A stretch of DNA of 64,000 nucleotides from Methanoculleus thermophilus (GTDB taxonomy: Archaea > Halobacteriota > Methanomicrobia > Methanomicrobiales > Methanoculleaceae). The stretch lies in the NCBI RefSeq assembly GCF_001571405.1, contig NZ_BCNX01000006.1, forward strand, positions 434,001 through 498,000, in the 5' to 3' direction. The translations under genes and the position numbers were made by a program. Each line of letters begins with the position of its first letter. Within the stretch, counting starts at the first letter, position 1. Below, in pieces: positions 17,779-26,705 of the stretch. Below the pieces are notes generated by a model that was not told where the DNA came from, ran no database searches, and saw only the letters and a list, made by a program, of their open reading frames with translations.

Positions 17779-19368
17779 TCACCTGTTTTTTGGGGATAAT
17801 TTGTTCTTCTTGCATGCCTCTACAAACCCTATGTAGGGTGGGGAGGGATTTGTCGGGCTTGACTTGAACTCGGGGTGGAACTGTGTCGCGAGGTAGAAGG
17901 GGTGGTCCGGGAGCTCGCAGACTTCCATCCTCGATCCGGAGAAGCCCGAGAAGATGAGGCCGGCGGCCTCAAGGTCGGCGATGAACTCCGGGTTCACCTC
18001 GTAGCGGTGACGGTGCCGTTCTACGATTCTGGTCCTGCCGTAGAGAGCAGCCACCTTCGTCCCTTCCTTGAGGACGATCTCCGAGTCCCCGAGGCGCATC
18101 GTGCCCCCGAGGTCCTGGACTCCTTCCTGTTCGGGGAGGAGGGCGATGACATGCGTCCCCTCTCCCATCTCTTCGCTTGTGGCGTCTGAAATCCCAGCGA
18201 CGTGCCGGGCGTACTCGATCACCGAGAGCTGGAACCCCAGGCAGAGGCCGAGAAAGGGTTTTTTGTTCTCGCGAGCGTACTGGATCGCCCTGATCTTGCC
18301 TTCAATTCCGCGTTTGCCGAATCCTCCCGGGATCAGGATGCCATCGACGTCGACGAGATCGTGGATGTCACACGTCTCTGCATCAAGCCAGCGTATGTTC
18401 ACTTCGGTAGAGAGCGCTCTTCCGGCATGTTTGAGCGACTCTTTGATGGACATGTAGACATCCTCGATCCCGTACTTGCTGACGATGGCGACGGTCACCC
18501 GGTTCGTGTACTCCTGCGAGACGACCCGGTACCACGCGGGGTCCGGTTCCCGGTTCTCGATCTGGAGGTAATTGCAGATGACGTCCGCAAGACCCTCTTT
18601 TTCCAGTTCCATCGGGATCTGGTAGATGTCGGGAACGTCCTTTGCGGCGACCACGGCCTTTACCGGGACGTCGGTGAAGGCGGAGATCTTCTTCTTCGTC
18701 TGCGGCCCGATCACCTCTCTGCTCCGCGCAACGATGATGTCGGGCTGCAATCCGAGTTCCCGGAGCGCTTTGACCGAGTGCTGTGTCGGCTTGGTCTTGA
18801 AGTCGCCCATGGTGTCCATCGGGACCAGGGTGACATGGACCAGGATCATATCCTCCGGTGCCAGTTCCCCGTGCATCTGACGGATTGCTTCGAGGAACGG
18901 CATGCTCTCGATGTCGCCGACAGTCCCGCCGACCTCTACCAGGCAGATCTCAGCTCTCTTTCCGCCGTTGATCTCCTCCATCGCCGCACGGCGGATGCAG
19001 TGCTTGATCTCGTCGGTGATGTGGGGAATGATCTGGACGGTCGCGCCGAGGAAGTCCCCGCGCCGCTCTTTATCGATGACGTTCCGGTAAACCTTGCCCG
19101 TTGTGATGTTGTGGATCGATTTGAGGTTGATATCCAGGAATCGCTCGTAGTTACCGAGGTCAAGGTCGACTTCCCCACCATCGGAGAGGACGAAGACCTC
19201 ACCGTGCTGGGCGGGGTTCATGGTACCAGCATCGATATTCAGGTACGGGTCGATCTTCACCGCCGTCACCTGATAGCCGCGGTTTTTTAAGAGGCGGCCG
19301 ATGGATGCGGTGGTGATGCCTTTCCCGAGCCCGCTCATGACGCCGCCGGTTACGATGATATACTTCAA
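17779..19368 (-). CDS. pyrG: CTP synthase
   Basis: A 529-residue enzyme that aminates UTP to CTP using glutamine. The synthetase domain opens with [15 protein letters not shown] and has [13 protein letters not shown]. The C-terminal class I glutaminase has GLCLGFQ with the nucleophilic Cys, and FHPEF for the His/Glu pair. It is the first gene of the operon pyrG-guaAb-argD-hisC-AK-like-phosphatidyltransferase (19.4 to 13.6 kb), where all junctions are overlapping or within ten bases. The promoter must lie in 19369-19504, which includes an AT-rich block near 19405-19440. Confidence 0.97.
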   Translation of the reverse strand: MKYIIVTGGVMSGLGKGITTASIGRLLKNRGYQVTAVKIDPYLNIDAGTMNPAQHGEVFVLSDGGEVDLDLGNYERFLDINLKSIHNITTGKVYRNVIDKERRGDFLGATVQIIPHITDEIKHCIRRAAMEEINGGKRAEICLVEVGGTVGDIESMPFLEAIRQMHGELAPEDMILVHVTLVPMDTMGDFKTKPTQHSVKALRELGLQPDIIVARSREVIGPQTKKKISAFTDVPVKAVVAAKDVPDIYQIPMELEKEGLADVICNYLQIENREPDPAWYRVVSQEYTNRVTVAIVSKYGIEDVYMSIKESLKHAGRALSTEVNIRWLDAETCDIHDLVDVDGILIPGGFGKRGIEGKIRAIQYARENKKPFLGLCLGFQLSVIEYARHVAGISDATSEEMGEGTHVIALLPEQEGVQDLGGTMRLGDSEIVLKEGTKVAALYGRTRIVERHRHRYEVNPEFIADLEAAGLIFSGFSGSRMEVCELPDHPFYLATQFHPEFKSSPTNPSPPYIGFVEACKKNKLSPKNR

Positions 19369-19504
19369 ACTCTCGTTCCCCTCCGGTTGTTCCAGAGTCT
19401 CTATCTCATTATGTGATCTTTTGTATTGAGAATGTATTGTTCGGGATTCCCGGGGGAATCCCTGCCGGCGCGATGGCGGTCTCGATCGGGCGTCAATAGC
19501 GCCG

Positions 19505-19915
19505 TTATGGGCCTATGACAGCAAACGATGTTGATGTACGTGTAAGAAGTGTATCGTCTGCCGCGCTCCGGACCTCCCCGTCTGCAAACGCCACCCTGCG
19601 GCCCTTCCGGATGACTCTTCCGGTGGCGACGATCCTTCCGGCATTGACCCCTTTTATGAAACTGGTGTGCTCGTCAATCGTTGCGATCCTCTCGTTCTCG
19701 TCAAGGAGCGTGTAGAGCGCAAGCGCGATCGCCTCGTCCGCGAGCGCCACGTAGACCCCTCCCTGGAGCCACCCGGCGCCGTTGAGCATATCCGGCCGGA
19801 CCTCCATGCTCAAGCGGGCGCGCCCGTCGCCGAACTCATCCACCTCGATACCCATCAGTTTGAAGAAGGGGTTTGCGTCCCTTCCGATCCGCTTTATCTC
19901 ATCTATGTAGCCCAC
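19505..19915 (-). CDS. PaaI-type hotdog-fold thioesterase
   Basis: A 136-residue protein of the PaaI/YbgC hotdog thioesterase family, which hydrolyses acyl-CoA or aryl-CoA thioesters. The catalytic region [23 protein letters not shown] follows the usual N/G...GG...D pattern, and the substrate strand [13 protein letters not shown] is present. The start codon is GTG, preceded by an AGGTG ribosome binding site. Its substrate is not evident. It stands alone. Confidence 0.85.
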   Translation of the reverse strand: MGYIDEIKRIGRDANPFFKLMGIEVDEFGDGRARLSMEVRPDMLNGAGWLQGGVYVALADEAIALALYTLLDENERIATIDEHTSFIKGVNAGRIVATGRVIRKGRRVAFADGEVRSAADDTLLTRTSTSFAVIGP

Positions 19916-20019
19916 GTGACCACACCTGTCTCCAAGAGGCTTTGAAAGTCAGTTGCGATAAGTATTGTGAACATTTTTTCGGGGGAGATTGATGTGGGAG
20001 CGCTTCCTACCATTCACTC

Positions 20020-20253
20020 ATGCAACAGGATGAAGAACTCAAAGAGATGCTCCGCGACCTTGTCTGGCTCAACGCCGTGATTGCTACCGAACTCATCCAG
20101 ATAACCGAGAACACCTCCGCCATTCTCAGGAAGGCCGCCCCGCCGGAGACCTGCATCGCAGAGCACGCGGCCCTGCGCGCGAAGGCGCTCGAGATCGCCG
20201 ATCGCTGGCAACCCGGCACGATGCTTCGGCAGCACGTCGAGAAGCACCGGTAA
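20020..20253 (+). CDS. Small hypothetical protein
   Basis: A 77-residue, mostly helical and acidic protein with no recognised family. One helix (residues 8-35) is amphipathic, and a second (45-62) is Ala/Arg-rich with two Cys-His positions (TCIAEHAAL). An AT-rich block at 19958-19970 could be its promoter. A nearly coextensive minus-strand frame exists, but it has Arg/Ser-rich composition typical of a shadow. It may be a small regulator or an antitoxin-like helical protein; nothing nearby decides this. Confidence 0.5.
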   Translation: MQQDEELKEMLRDLVWLNAVIATELIQITENTSAILRKAAPPETCIAEHAALRAKALEIADRWQPGTMLRQHVEKHR

Positions 20254-20257
20254 TGTG

Positions 20258-20282
20258 CTCAAAAAAATGAGTGTTGTTTCCG
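20258..20282. terminator. Short hairpin with A/T run between convergent genes
   Basis: CTCA and TGAG flank a run of seven A (seven T on the minus strand), placed between the stops of the small plus-strand gene and the minus-strand SdrD-like gene. It can serve both. Confidence 0.4.
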
Positions 20283-20288
20283 GCTCCG

Positions 20289-20795
20289 TCAGCCTTCGGC
20301 CGGCACGAGCCCGGCGTCCCTGACGACGAGGTCCATCGTCTGGATAACCTCGGGAGTCAGGTCGATGCCGGTGGATCTCCCGCTGATCGGGTCGATGGTG
20401 CTCGCCGTCTCTCCCGGGGCGCCCCGGCCTGGGAGGGTGAAGGCGTATCCCTCCGGTAGAACGACCTCGACGGTGTAGTTCCCGGGAAGAACGCCGCTGA
20501 AGATGTAGAGCCCTTCACATGCGTGGGAGAACGTCTCCGCCGTCGCGATCCTCTCGCCCGCGGCGTCCCTGAGGTGGACGGCAACGCCGCTCATACCCCG
20601 CTCCCCGGGGTCCTGCACGCCGTTTGCGTTGGCATCAAAAAAGATCGTTCCTCCTATCGTACCGCTGGTTTTTGCCTCTCCTGCATCCGGCCCCGATGGG
20701 GTATGGGCCGTTGCGTTTGCGATCGAACCTAAGACGAACGCTGATACGATGATGGCTATTAGAATGCTAGCGCCTCTCAATCGGTTCACCTTCAT
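20289..20795 (-). CDS. Secreted SdrD-like B-domain protein
   Basis: A 168-residue exported protein. Residues 1-30 form a Sec signal peptide (basic MKVNRLRG then a long hydrophobic stretch ending ANATA). The rest is one SdrD-type B domain: GTIFFDANANGVQDPGERG carries the calcium-binding loop pattern, with GNYTVEVVLPEGYAFTLPG as the later strands. There is no C-terminal anchor. It ends with VVRDAGLVPAEG, almost the same phrase as near the end of the large protein at 21.2-23.7 kb, so the two are related and may work together on the cell surface. Confidence 0.75.
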   Translation of the reverse strand: MKVNRLRGASILIAIIVSAFVLGSIANATAHTPSGPDAGEAKTSGTIGGTIFFDANANGVQDPGERGMSGVAVHLRDAAGERIATAETFSHACEGLYIFSGVLPGNYTVEVVLPEGYAFTLPGRGAPGETASTIDPISGRSTGIDLTPEVIQTMDLVVRDAGLVPAEG

Positions 20796-20936
20796 TCCGG
20801 GATGCGTCTTTCATGCGCTCCCGGGCACATAACCCCTATGGAAGGCTGCAGCACTCGCCTGGCCGTCTGACGGCAGCAGGATGAATCGAAATTTTCCCCG
20901 GTACTTCGCCTGCCAGGGGTTCTGGCTCTGAATTGC

Positions 20937-20947
20937 TTTTATAATAT
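20937..20947 (+). promoter_or_regulatory. Strong AT-rich promoter-like block
   Basis: TTTTATAATAT lies in a long gap between two minus-strand genes. On the plus strand it would start a transcript near 20965, where no protein gene exists. On the minus strand the same block could drive the SdrD-like gene at 20795 with a leader of about 120 bases. Confidence 0.4.
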
Positions 20948-20964
20948 AATAATGTTTTTATGGG

Positions 20965-21041
20965 TCAGGGGTTGCGGGACCCCGTTAGAATTGGAGTGTT
21001 CTGGTCTCTGCAGCCGCAAGTTGCGGAGAATAGGGTTTTTT
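20965..21041 (+). ncRNA. Candidate small structured RNA
   Basis: This stretch has a TATA-like block 20-28 bases before it, a GC hairpin (GGGGT 20968-20972 with ACCCC 20979-20983), a second stem (CCGC 21014-21017 with GCGG 21023-21026) and a run of six T at 21036-21041. No open frame fills it. Further inverted repeats follow at 21069-21100 (GTCGTC/GACGAC). It does not resemble tRNA, 5S, SRP or RNase P RNA as far as I can judge. The rest of the 20796-21173 gap shows no gene. Confidence 0.25.
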
Positions 21042-21173
21042 AGGTGAATGTCTCTTATTTGCCGGGGTGTCGTCCAGCTCTCTCGCCCTAAGGCGACGAC
21101 CAATGGGGTGCCGGGTCAGAGCTCCGGCGCGGGATGCTGCTTGTTTTTATGGAGCATTCCAAGCCCCGCGGGT

Positions 21174-23705
21174 CTATGCCCCAACTTCAGTCGGCGGTAG
21201 TCGCCCCATCTCATCCGCCGCCTCCACATCAGCGGCATCGTAGATCTGTCCTTCAAGCGGATGGGCAACGGGTCCGACCCCGATCCCTGCAGCAGGTGCG
21301 GGGATCAGCCCCGCATCCCTGACAACTATCTCCCCCTCGCCGACCGTAAACGGTGCCGTCATCCCGGTCTCTGGGTCGGCGTGACTATCCTGCCCGGGCT
21401 CCGTGAAGATGTAGTCGTCCGGCGCGGTGAATATCAACGAATACTCCCCGGGCGGGAGGGGGCCGAAGAGATACAGCGACGTGTAATCGTCATGATGACC
21501 CGTGCGGGTCGATGCCACCACATTCCCGCCTGCATCCATGAGGCGGACCTCGATATCGGTTAAGCCGTGGTGTTCATTCATGATGCCATCCTGGTCGCCG
21601 TCGTTCCAGGTCGTTCCGAGCACCCACCCGTAGGCGGCCGAGGGGGTTTGGGGCTGGTAGCCCCCGACAAACCCTGCGTTCAGGATCCATCGTCCCGCCC
21701 CGCCTTGGGCGAATGCCACCCCCTCGCCGGCCGGGCTGGCATCGCTGCCCAGACCCGGGATGGTGCATGAATAGCCGTTCGGGAGAAGAAACTCCGCACC
21801 GGCGTAGTCTCCGGTGGGGATCGTCTCAAACCGATATGACCCGTCCGGGCCGGTGACGGCATGGTCAAGCATGGTCCGTTTTCCAATCAGCCTGACCCCG
21901 ATGCCGGGGATGCCCGGCTCACCGGGATCAAGGATGCCGTCGCCGTCCAGGTCGTACCAGACCGTTCCGGAGAGCGACCCGCTGCTGCCGGGATTGCTCT
22001 CGTTGTTGTCACTATTGTTCTCATCTCCTCCGTTACCGCCGGTCTCGTTGCCGTCGACGCCATTCTCATCTGTTCCGTTCTCGTCCCCGTTCTCATCCGG
22101 TGTTGTATTGGTGGTCGGTGTCGGCGTCTCCGTTGGTGTCGGAGTTGGGATCTCCGTTGGCGTCACGGTGGGTGTTGGTGTCGGAGTTGGGATCTCCGTT
22201 GGTGTCACGGTGGGTGTTGGTGTCGGAGTTGGGATCTCTGTTGGCGTCACGGTGGGAGTTGGGGTCGGCATCTCCGTCCGTGTCACGGTAGGTGTTGGCG
22301 TGACTGTCGGCGCTTCGGTAGGTCTTACGGTCTGTGTGGGCCTCTTCATCGGCGTCTCTGGCGGCTTTGTCATGGTCGGCCCCGGAGTTGCCGTTACCGG
22401 TGCCTTCTTGGGCACTTCCGGTGCTTTCGGTGGCTTTATCGGCGTTACCGTGGGTTCCGGCGTCGGTGTCGGCTCGGGGCGCGGCCCAAGTCTCACGGCC
22501 CAGGCGTCAGTATCTGCCGGTCCATCCGGCTTCGTAGCGTTAAATGTCCCTGCAAAGAGATACTCGCCCGGCGCGATCTCGATGACCGATGCAGCTCGAT
22601 CGCCTGGCTCCTCACCCCCGAAGGTTCGGCTCCACCTCACCGCCCCTTCGGCATTGGTCGCGACAAGCCAGGCATCGGTATCATCCGTATCCGGATAGGC
22701 CGTCTCCCCGGAAAAGAGATAACCGCCGTCTGCGGTCTCGATGACGGATGCGGCCGATTCGTTCACGCCGAAATCGCCGTAAATCCAGTTCCAGACGATA
22801 TCTCCGGCGGGGGTGAGTTTGATCAGGAGGGCGTCGGTATCGACCATTGCATTATCGGGCCTCTCCGTGAACGAGCCGGCAACGAGCAGGTTCCCATCCG
22901 TCGTGTTGATCACTGCCAGAGCAGCATCGTCATCAGGACTGCCGAACGTCCTGTTCCAGACCTCGTTGCCCGACTCGTTCAGCCGGACCACCCAGACGTC
23001 GCTTCCGCCGGCACCGGAAGACTCGGTTCTGCCGGCAAAGACGAAGTCACCGTCCGGGAGCCGTGTGACGGCGTTTGCCGTATCGTTTCCACCTCCACCA
23101 AACGTCCTGTTCCAGACCTCGCGGCCCGACTCATTCAGCCTGACCACCCAGGCATCCGACTCGCTCCCTTCGTGGGGCATGATGGAGCCGACGAAGATGT
23201 AACCGCCGTCATCGGTCCGGGTCACCGCGTTCGCCGAGGCGTTGACGTCCGGACCGCCGTAGGTCCGGTTCCATACCTCATTGCCCGAGCCCTCTATCTC
23301 AATAATCCAGGCATCGGTGTCCCGTCGCGTCTCGTTCGTGACGAACGTGAGGCTTCCGGCGATGAGCAGGTTGCCGTCACCGATCTCGATGATCGAGCGT
23401 GCAGTGTCGGCCTCTGCTCCGCCGTAGGTCCTGTTCCAGTCCTCGGTTCCTCGCGGCGTTGCCCGGATCACTAAAACGTCAGTCTTTCCATCCTCGAGCG
23501 GGTCTCTCTCCCCGGCGAGGAAGAACCCAGGTCTCCTGGGGTCCATGACGATAGAATATGCCGCCTCCTTCGAATCAGGCGCTCCATACTTCTGGTCCCA
23601 GATCACTTCAGGTTCATCTATCTGTGCCCCCACGATTACAACAAGTGCGAGCGCTGCCAGAAGAAGGACGATCCCGAGATACAAGTTGCGTCGCATGACT
23701 GCCAC
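21174..23705 (-). CDS. Large secreted protein: propeller-like repeats, Pro-Thr linker, SdrD B domains
   Basis: An 843-residue exported protein. A signal peptide or anchor (residues 4-27) is followed by about seven repeats of 50-55 residues (28-410), each with DGGYxFxG, a DxWxVRLxxxG strand and EVWNRTFGG. This pattern suggests a beta-propeller. Next is a Pro/Thr-rich linker (420-545) containing three 14-residue tandem units, then an Asp/Asn/Gly-rich stretch (550-585). Two SdrD-type B domains follow (SGTVWYDLDGDGILDPGE and GTTWNDGDQDGIMNEH). No C-terminal anchor is visible. It is probably a cell-surface adhesin or sheath component rich in NxT/S glycosylation sites. The smaller SdrD-like gene lies downstream on the same strand. 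Confidence 0.75.
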   Translation of the reverse strand: MAVMRRNLYLGIVLLLAALALVVIVGAQIDEPEVIWDQKYGAPDSKEAAYSIVMDPRRPGFFLAGERDPLEDGKTDVLVIRATPRGTEDWNRTYGGAEADTARSIIEIGDGNLLIAGSLTFVTNETRRDTDAWIIEIEGSGNEVWNRTYGGPDVNASANAVTRTDDGGYIFVGSIMPHEGSESDAWVVRLNESGREVWNRTFGGGGNDTANAVTRLPDGDFVFAGRTESSGAGGSDVWVVRLNESGNEVWNRTFGSPDDDAALAVINTTDGNLLVAGSFTERPDNAMVDTDALLIKLTPAGDIVWNWIYGDFGVNESAASVIETADGGYLFSGETAYPDTDDTDAWLVATNAEGAVRWSRTFGGEEPGDRAASVIEIAPGEYLFAGTFNATKPDGPADTDAWAVRLGPRPEPTPTPEPTVTPIKPPKAPEVPKKAPVTATPGPTMTKPPETPMKRPTQTVRPTEAPTVTPTPTVTRTEMPTPTPTVTPTEIPTPTPTPTVTPTEIPTPTPTPTVTPTEIPTPTPTETPTPTTNTTPDENGDENGTDENGVDGNETGGNGGDENNSDNNESNPGSSGSLSGTVWYDLDGDGILDPGEPGIPGIGVRLIGKRTMLDHAVTGPDGSYRFETIPTGDYAGAEFLLPNGYSCTIPGLGSDASPAGEGVAFAQGGAGRWILNAGFVGGYQPQTPSAAYGWVLGTTWNDGDQDGIMNEHHGLTDIEVRLMDAGGNVVASTRTGHHDDYTSLYLFGPLPPGEYSLIFTAPDDYIFTEPGQDSHADPETGMTAPFTVGEGEIVVRDAGLIPAPAAGIGVGPVAHPLEGQIYDAADVEAADEMGRLPPTEVGA
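22141..22302 (-). repeat. 42-bp tandem repeats encoding the Pro-Thr linker
   Basis: Three almost identical 42-base units at 22141-22182, 22183-22224 and 22225-22266, plus a diverged partial copy to 22302. Each codes 14 residues of the TPTPTPTVTPTEIP type. The low divergence points to recent expansion and likely length variation between strains. Confidence 0.9.
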
Positions 23706-24065
23706 TCCTTATCTTCACCCCGGAAATGTGCTGTAGATCCATGATGAACACCCGGCATCCTTCCGCCTTATCTTGGTCCAGCGGGAGGTCGAGTCCCCTG
23801 TAGCGGTTATGGTTCTGTCCTATGCGGGGTTGGGACAAGAATGGCGCAATTATTATAATAATCTTATTTCAAAATTTAGTGTGGTCATAGACTGAAAAAA
23901 CAGGTGATCTCCTTGAGATCATGCGGATCACGATGCCTCGCTCCCCGGGACGGCCGAGACATATGCCGGTACGTGCGGCGTTCTCGAACGATCCGGTTAT
24001 GTCGGTCTATTCCCGCTCCACAACCATCAATACACTTATGAACAAAACCTGCTAGGGAACCCAAC
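23706..24065. other. Intergenic region with divergent promoters
   Basis: 360 bases without a convincing gene. An AT-rich block at 23849-23880 could drive the large surface protein gene with a long leader. CACTTATG near 24035 lies about 28 bases before the DJ-1 gene. A perfect 7-bp inverted repeat, TGATCTC/GAGATCA (23905-23921), sits next to a run of six A, which is terminator-like on the minus strand. Confidence 0.5.
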
Positions 24066-24581
24066 ATGAGATTCGTGTTTGCGATTGCACCGGAGCAGTA
24101 CAGGGACGAAGAACTGGAGGTCCCGAAGAGAGCGTTTGAGGAGGTCGGGATCGACGTCGATATCGCCTCGACGGCTGCCGGAACGTGCACCGGGATGCTG
24201 GGTGGCACTGCAGAGGCGGCCATGGCATTCGATTGCCCAAACCCGGACGACTACGCCGGGATTGTGGTCGTGGGCGGTTCCGGCTCAAAAGTTCACCTCT
24301 GGGGAGACGAGCGACTCATCGCCCTTGTCCGCTCGTTCTTTGAGCAGGGGAAGGTTGTTGCCGCCATCTGTCTTGCACCGGTCGTCCTCGCTCGGGCTGG
24401 TATCCTCTCCGGACGGCAGGCCACGGTATACCCTAGCCCGGAGGCAATTAGGGAGATGGAGAAAGCGGGAGCAAATCTCCTTGACATCCCCGTCGTCGCC
24501 GATATGCAGATCGTGACCGCGAACGGCCCCGCTGCTGCCGCGCAGTTCGCCGAGACCATCATCACGAAACTGGAATGCTAA
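24066..24581 (+). CDS. DJ-1/PfpI family protein
   Basis: A 171-residue class I glutamine amidotransferase-like protein of the DJ-1/PfpI superfamily. The nucleophile-elbow Cys lies in AAICLAPVVLARAG (about residue 100), with the upstream glycine-rich GIVVVGGSGS. Members act as proteases, chaperones or glyoxalase/deglycase enzymes; the specific activity is undetermined. The stop overlaps the glycosyltransferase start by seven bases. Confidence 0.85.
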   Translation: MRFVFAIAPEQYRDEELEVPKRAFEEVGIDVDIASTAAGTCTGMLGGTAEAAMAFDCPNPDDYAGIVVVGGSGSKVHLWGDERLIALVRSFFEQGKVVAAICLAPVVLARAGILSGRQATVYPSPEAIREMEKAGANLLDIPVVADMQIVTANGPAAAAQFAETIITKLEC

Positions 24582-25288
24582 ACGATACACGTGCCGACGG
24601 TGTGAACCAGACTGACTGCACCCTGGTGATCCCTGCATATAACGAAGAGCGACGGATACAGTCGCTCCTTCGAGATCTCTCGGGTTTTGCCGGTGATCTC
24701 GTCTTCGTCTGCGATGGGACCGACGCCACTGCAGAGATCATCAAAGCGTTTGCAGCCGAGCATCCGGATCTCCGCATCCGGTGCCTGACGTTTCAGACCC
24801 GCCTCGGGAAAGGGGGAGGGGTTGTCGCCGGCATGAAGGCGGCGACCACGCCCTTTGTCGGCTACATGGATGCCGACGGCTCGACCGCCCTCTCCGAGAT
24901 GGTGCGTCTCTTTGACCGTCTCACGACATCGGACGGCGCCATCGGCTCGCGCTGGGTCCCGGGCTCGATCCTGGAGGTAAAGCAGGGGCTCCGACGCAGG
25001 ATCGAGAGCCGTCTCTTCAACCTTCTGGTAAGACTGCTCTTTGGACTCGACTACCGGGACACCCAGTGCGGAGCAAAGGCCTTTCGGCGGGAAGCTCTCG
25101 AACCCGTTCTCCCCTCTCTCCGATCGACCGGGTTTGAGTTCGATGTCGAGCTCCTCTGGCGGCTGCGGCAAGCCGGCCGCAGGGTGGAGGAGGTTCCGAT
25201 CACGTGGGCGAACCGGGATGAGTCCAAGGTGATGATCTCGGATGCAAAGGAGATGCTGCTTGGGATGATCAGGCTCCGGTTTGGTTGA
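24575..25288 (+). CDS. Family 2 glycosyltransferase (dolichyl-phosphate sugar synthase-like)
   Basis: A 237-residue GT-A enzyme. Landmarks are LVIPAYNEERRI at the start, the DxD-like YMDADGST, DTQCGAKAFRREAL and EVPITWANRDESKV. This combination matches ALG5/DPM1-like enzymes that transfer glucose or mannose from a nucleotide sugar to dolichyl phosphate, feeding protein N-glycosylation. There is no C-terminal membrane segment. It is coupled to the DJ-1 gene by overlap. Confidence 0.85.
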   Translation: MLNDTRADGVNQTDCTLVIPAYNEERRIQSLLRDLSGFAGDLVFVCDGTDATAEIIKAFAAEHPDLRIRCLTFQTRLGKGGGVVAGMKAATTPFVGYMDADGSTALSEMVRLFDRLTTSDGAIGSRWVPGSILEVKQGLRRRIESRLFNLLVRLLFGLDYRDTQCGAKAFRREALEPVLPSLRSTGFEFDVELLWRLRQAGRRVEEVPITWANRDESKVMISDAKEMLLGMIRLRFG

Positions 25289-25440
25289 CGGCCTTTACGC
25301 GCGAGACTCTGCCGTTATGCTCCCGACTCTATTCTTAGCCCGGGTGCTTGTTGTTCCATGGGATGTGGAACCAGTTCTGGAATAGATCGCCGGGTTTTAA
25401 AGTTCTTCGAGCGAACGAATTTCATAGGAGCAGTGATCCG

Positions 25441-26397
25441 GTGCTTGAGAAGATGCTCTTTGTCGCGGAGATCGGCGGGAGTATGCAGGTCGACGCACCC
25501 TTTGTGGTCGACGCTGCAGAACTGAAGGAGAAGAGGGATGGAGGCAAGTATATCCAGCTCTCCATCTCCGATAAGACCGGTCGGGGAACCTGCAAGGTCT
25601 GGGGGACGCCCGTTCAGACCGTGGAGCAGATGGAGGCGCTCTGCCACGCGATCCGGCCGGGTGAGGTCTATCGTATCCAGGGTTATGCGAAGGTCTACAA
25701 CGGGACCTGTGAGGTCAACGTGAATGATGGGATCGCGAACCTTCGAGCCCCGATACCGCCGGACGGCTTCGATCCCTCCCTGTTTGTCTATGCGCCCGTC
25801 GACTGCGAAGCTGTCCGGCAGGGGCTCGCCCGCGTGGTCGCGAAGATCGAAGATCCCGGCATATACTCACTCGTCTCCGCTGTCATAGACACCACTGCAG
25901 GATTTCTTGAAGCCCCGGCGGCGAAATTTCACCACCATGCCTACATTGGCGGCCTTGCGGAGCATACTCTCGAGACCGCGGAGATTGCGCTCTCGCTTGC
26001 GAACACCGTCAGCCGGGCGGAGATGGATCTCGATGTCCTCCTTGCCGGAGCGCTCCTCCACGACATCGGCAAGGCGTCATGCTTCCGTCGTCAGGGGTTC
26101 TCGTTCGTCGCGCTCCCCGAGTACACCCTCGTCGGGCATACGGCGATCGGGGCTGCTGTGCTCCTCCGACACTCCGCCGGTGTCGACCCCTCCCGGTTTG
26201 CACACATTCTCCATATCGTGATGTCTCATCACGGCCCTCACGGCGAGATCCAGCCCCGGACGCCCGAGGCCTGGGCGGTTCACTTCGCTGATAACGCGAG
26301 CGCCTTCCTCCGGGAAGTCCTGGACGACGCCAGCGACCTTGCGCCGGGAGAAGGGCGTCAGGGGGCGCGGTGCGGACAGTCAGTCTATCGATTCTAA
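25441..26397 (+). CDS. OB-fold plus HD-domain protein, YhaM exoribonuclease-like
   Basis: A protein of about 318 residues. An N-terminal OB fold (about 20-100, with KYIQLSISDKTGRGTCKVWG) is followed by an HD phosphohydrolase domain (150-300) with the metal ligands HHHAYIGGLAEHTLE and ALLHDIGK. This order is that of bacterial YhaM, a 3'-5' exoribonuclease; archaeal members are less studied. The GTG at 25441 has an AGGAG ribosome binding site ten bases upstream. The frame to 25348 runs through the likely promoter. Its C-terminal tail of about 20 residues is not HD-like. Confidence 0.8.
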   Translation: MLEKMLFVAEIGGSMQVDAPFVVDAAELKEKRDGGKYIQLSISDKTGRGTCKVWGTPVQTVEQMEALCHAIRPGEVYRIQGYAKVYNGTCEVNVNDGIANLRAPIPPDGFDPSLFVYAPVDCEAVRQGLARVVAKIEDPGIYSLVSAVIDTTAGFLEAPAAKFHHHAYIGGLAEHTLETAEIALSLANTVSRAEMDLDVLLAGALLHDIGKASCFRRQGFSFVALPEYTLVGHTAIGAAVLLRHSAGVDPSRFAHILHIVMSHHGPHGEIQPRTPEAWAVHFADNASAFLREVLDDASDLAPGEGRQGARCGQSVYRF

Positions 26398-26545
26398 TGC
26401 CATCACCCACAGAATGTGGTGCAGAGACGACGAGATTGCAGCAGGTCCCGGTTTTTTGAAAATAAGTAACCCGCTGAATATCTATCCCGGGCTCTCTTTG
26501 ATCTCTCTATCCCCGGTTCGCTCCAGCGAGACGCCCCTCACCGGC

Positions 26546-26553
26546 AAAAAAAG
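26546..26553 (-). terminator. T-run terminator after copA-YHS
   Basis: Seven or more T on the minus strand directly after the YHS stop codon. The remaining gap up to the OB-HD gene (26398-26545) shows no gene. Confidence 0.45.
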
Positions 26554-26555
26554 GG

Positions 26556-26705
26556 TTACTCCCCTTTCAGATACGCCTCGGGGTCTCGCTCAAAGAGTTT
26601 CTTGCACCCGGGGGCGCAGAAGTAGTAGGTCTTCCCCTTGTACTCGGCGGTGTACTTCGCGGTCGCCTCGTCGACGTCCATCTTGCATACCGGATCAAGT
26701 GCCAT
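26556..26705 (-). CDS. YHS-domain metal-binding protein, 49 residues
   Basis: A complete 49-residue YHS domain. It begins [16 protein letters not shown], has the aromatic core [12 protein letters not shown] and ends DPEAYLKGE. The three Cys positions (7, 30, 34) are those that bind metal in YHS and TRASH-like domains of copper-handling proteins. Its ATG lies 11 bases inside the end of copA, and a CGGAGG ribosome binding site sits within the copA coding sequence, nine bases upstream. It is co-transcribed with the copper ATPase and probably passes or senses the metal. Confidence 0.85.
   Translation of the reverse strand: MALDPVCKMDVDEATAKYTAEYKGKTYYFCAPGCKKLFERDPEAYLKGE

Noticed and set aside
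18202-19290. 362-residue plus-strand frame opposite pyrG
   Set aside because: It is antisense to a clear CTP synthase and shows no family features.
21861-23474. 537-residue plus-strand frame opposite the surface protein
   Set aside because: It is antisense to the repeat-rich minus-strand gene; its Cys/Arg/Trp-rich repeats simply mirror the 42-bp units.
23905-23921. Perfect 7-bp hairpin next to an A run, possibly a minus-strand terminator
   Set aside because: No minus-strand transcript or gene ends here, so it is only noted within the intergenic feature.
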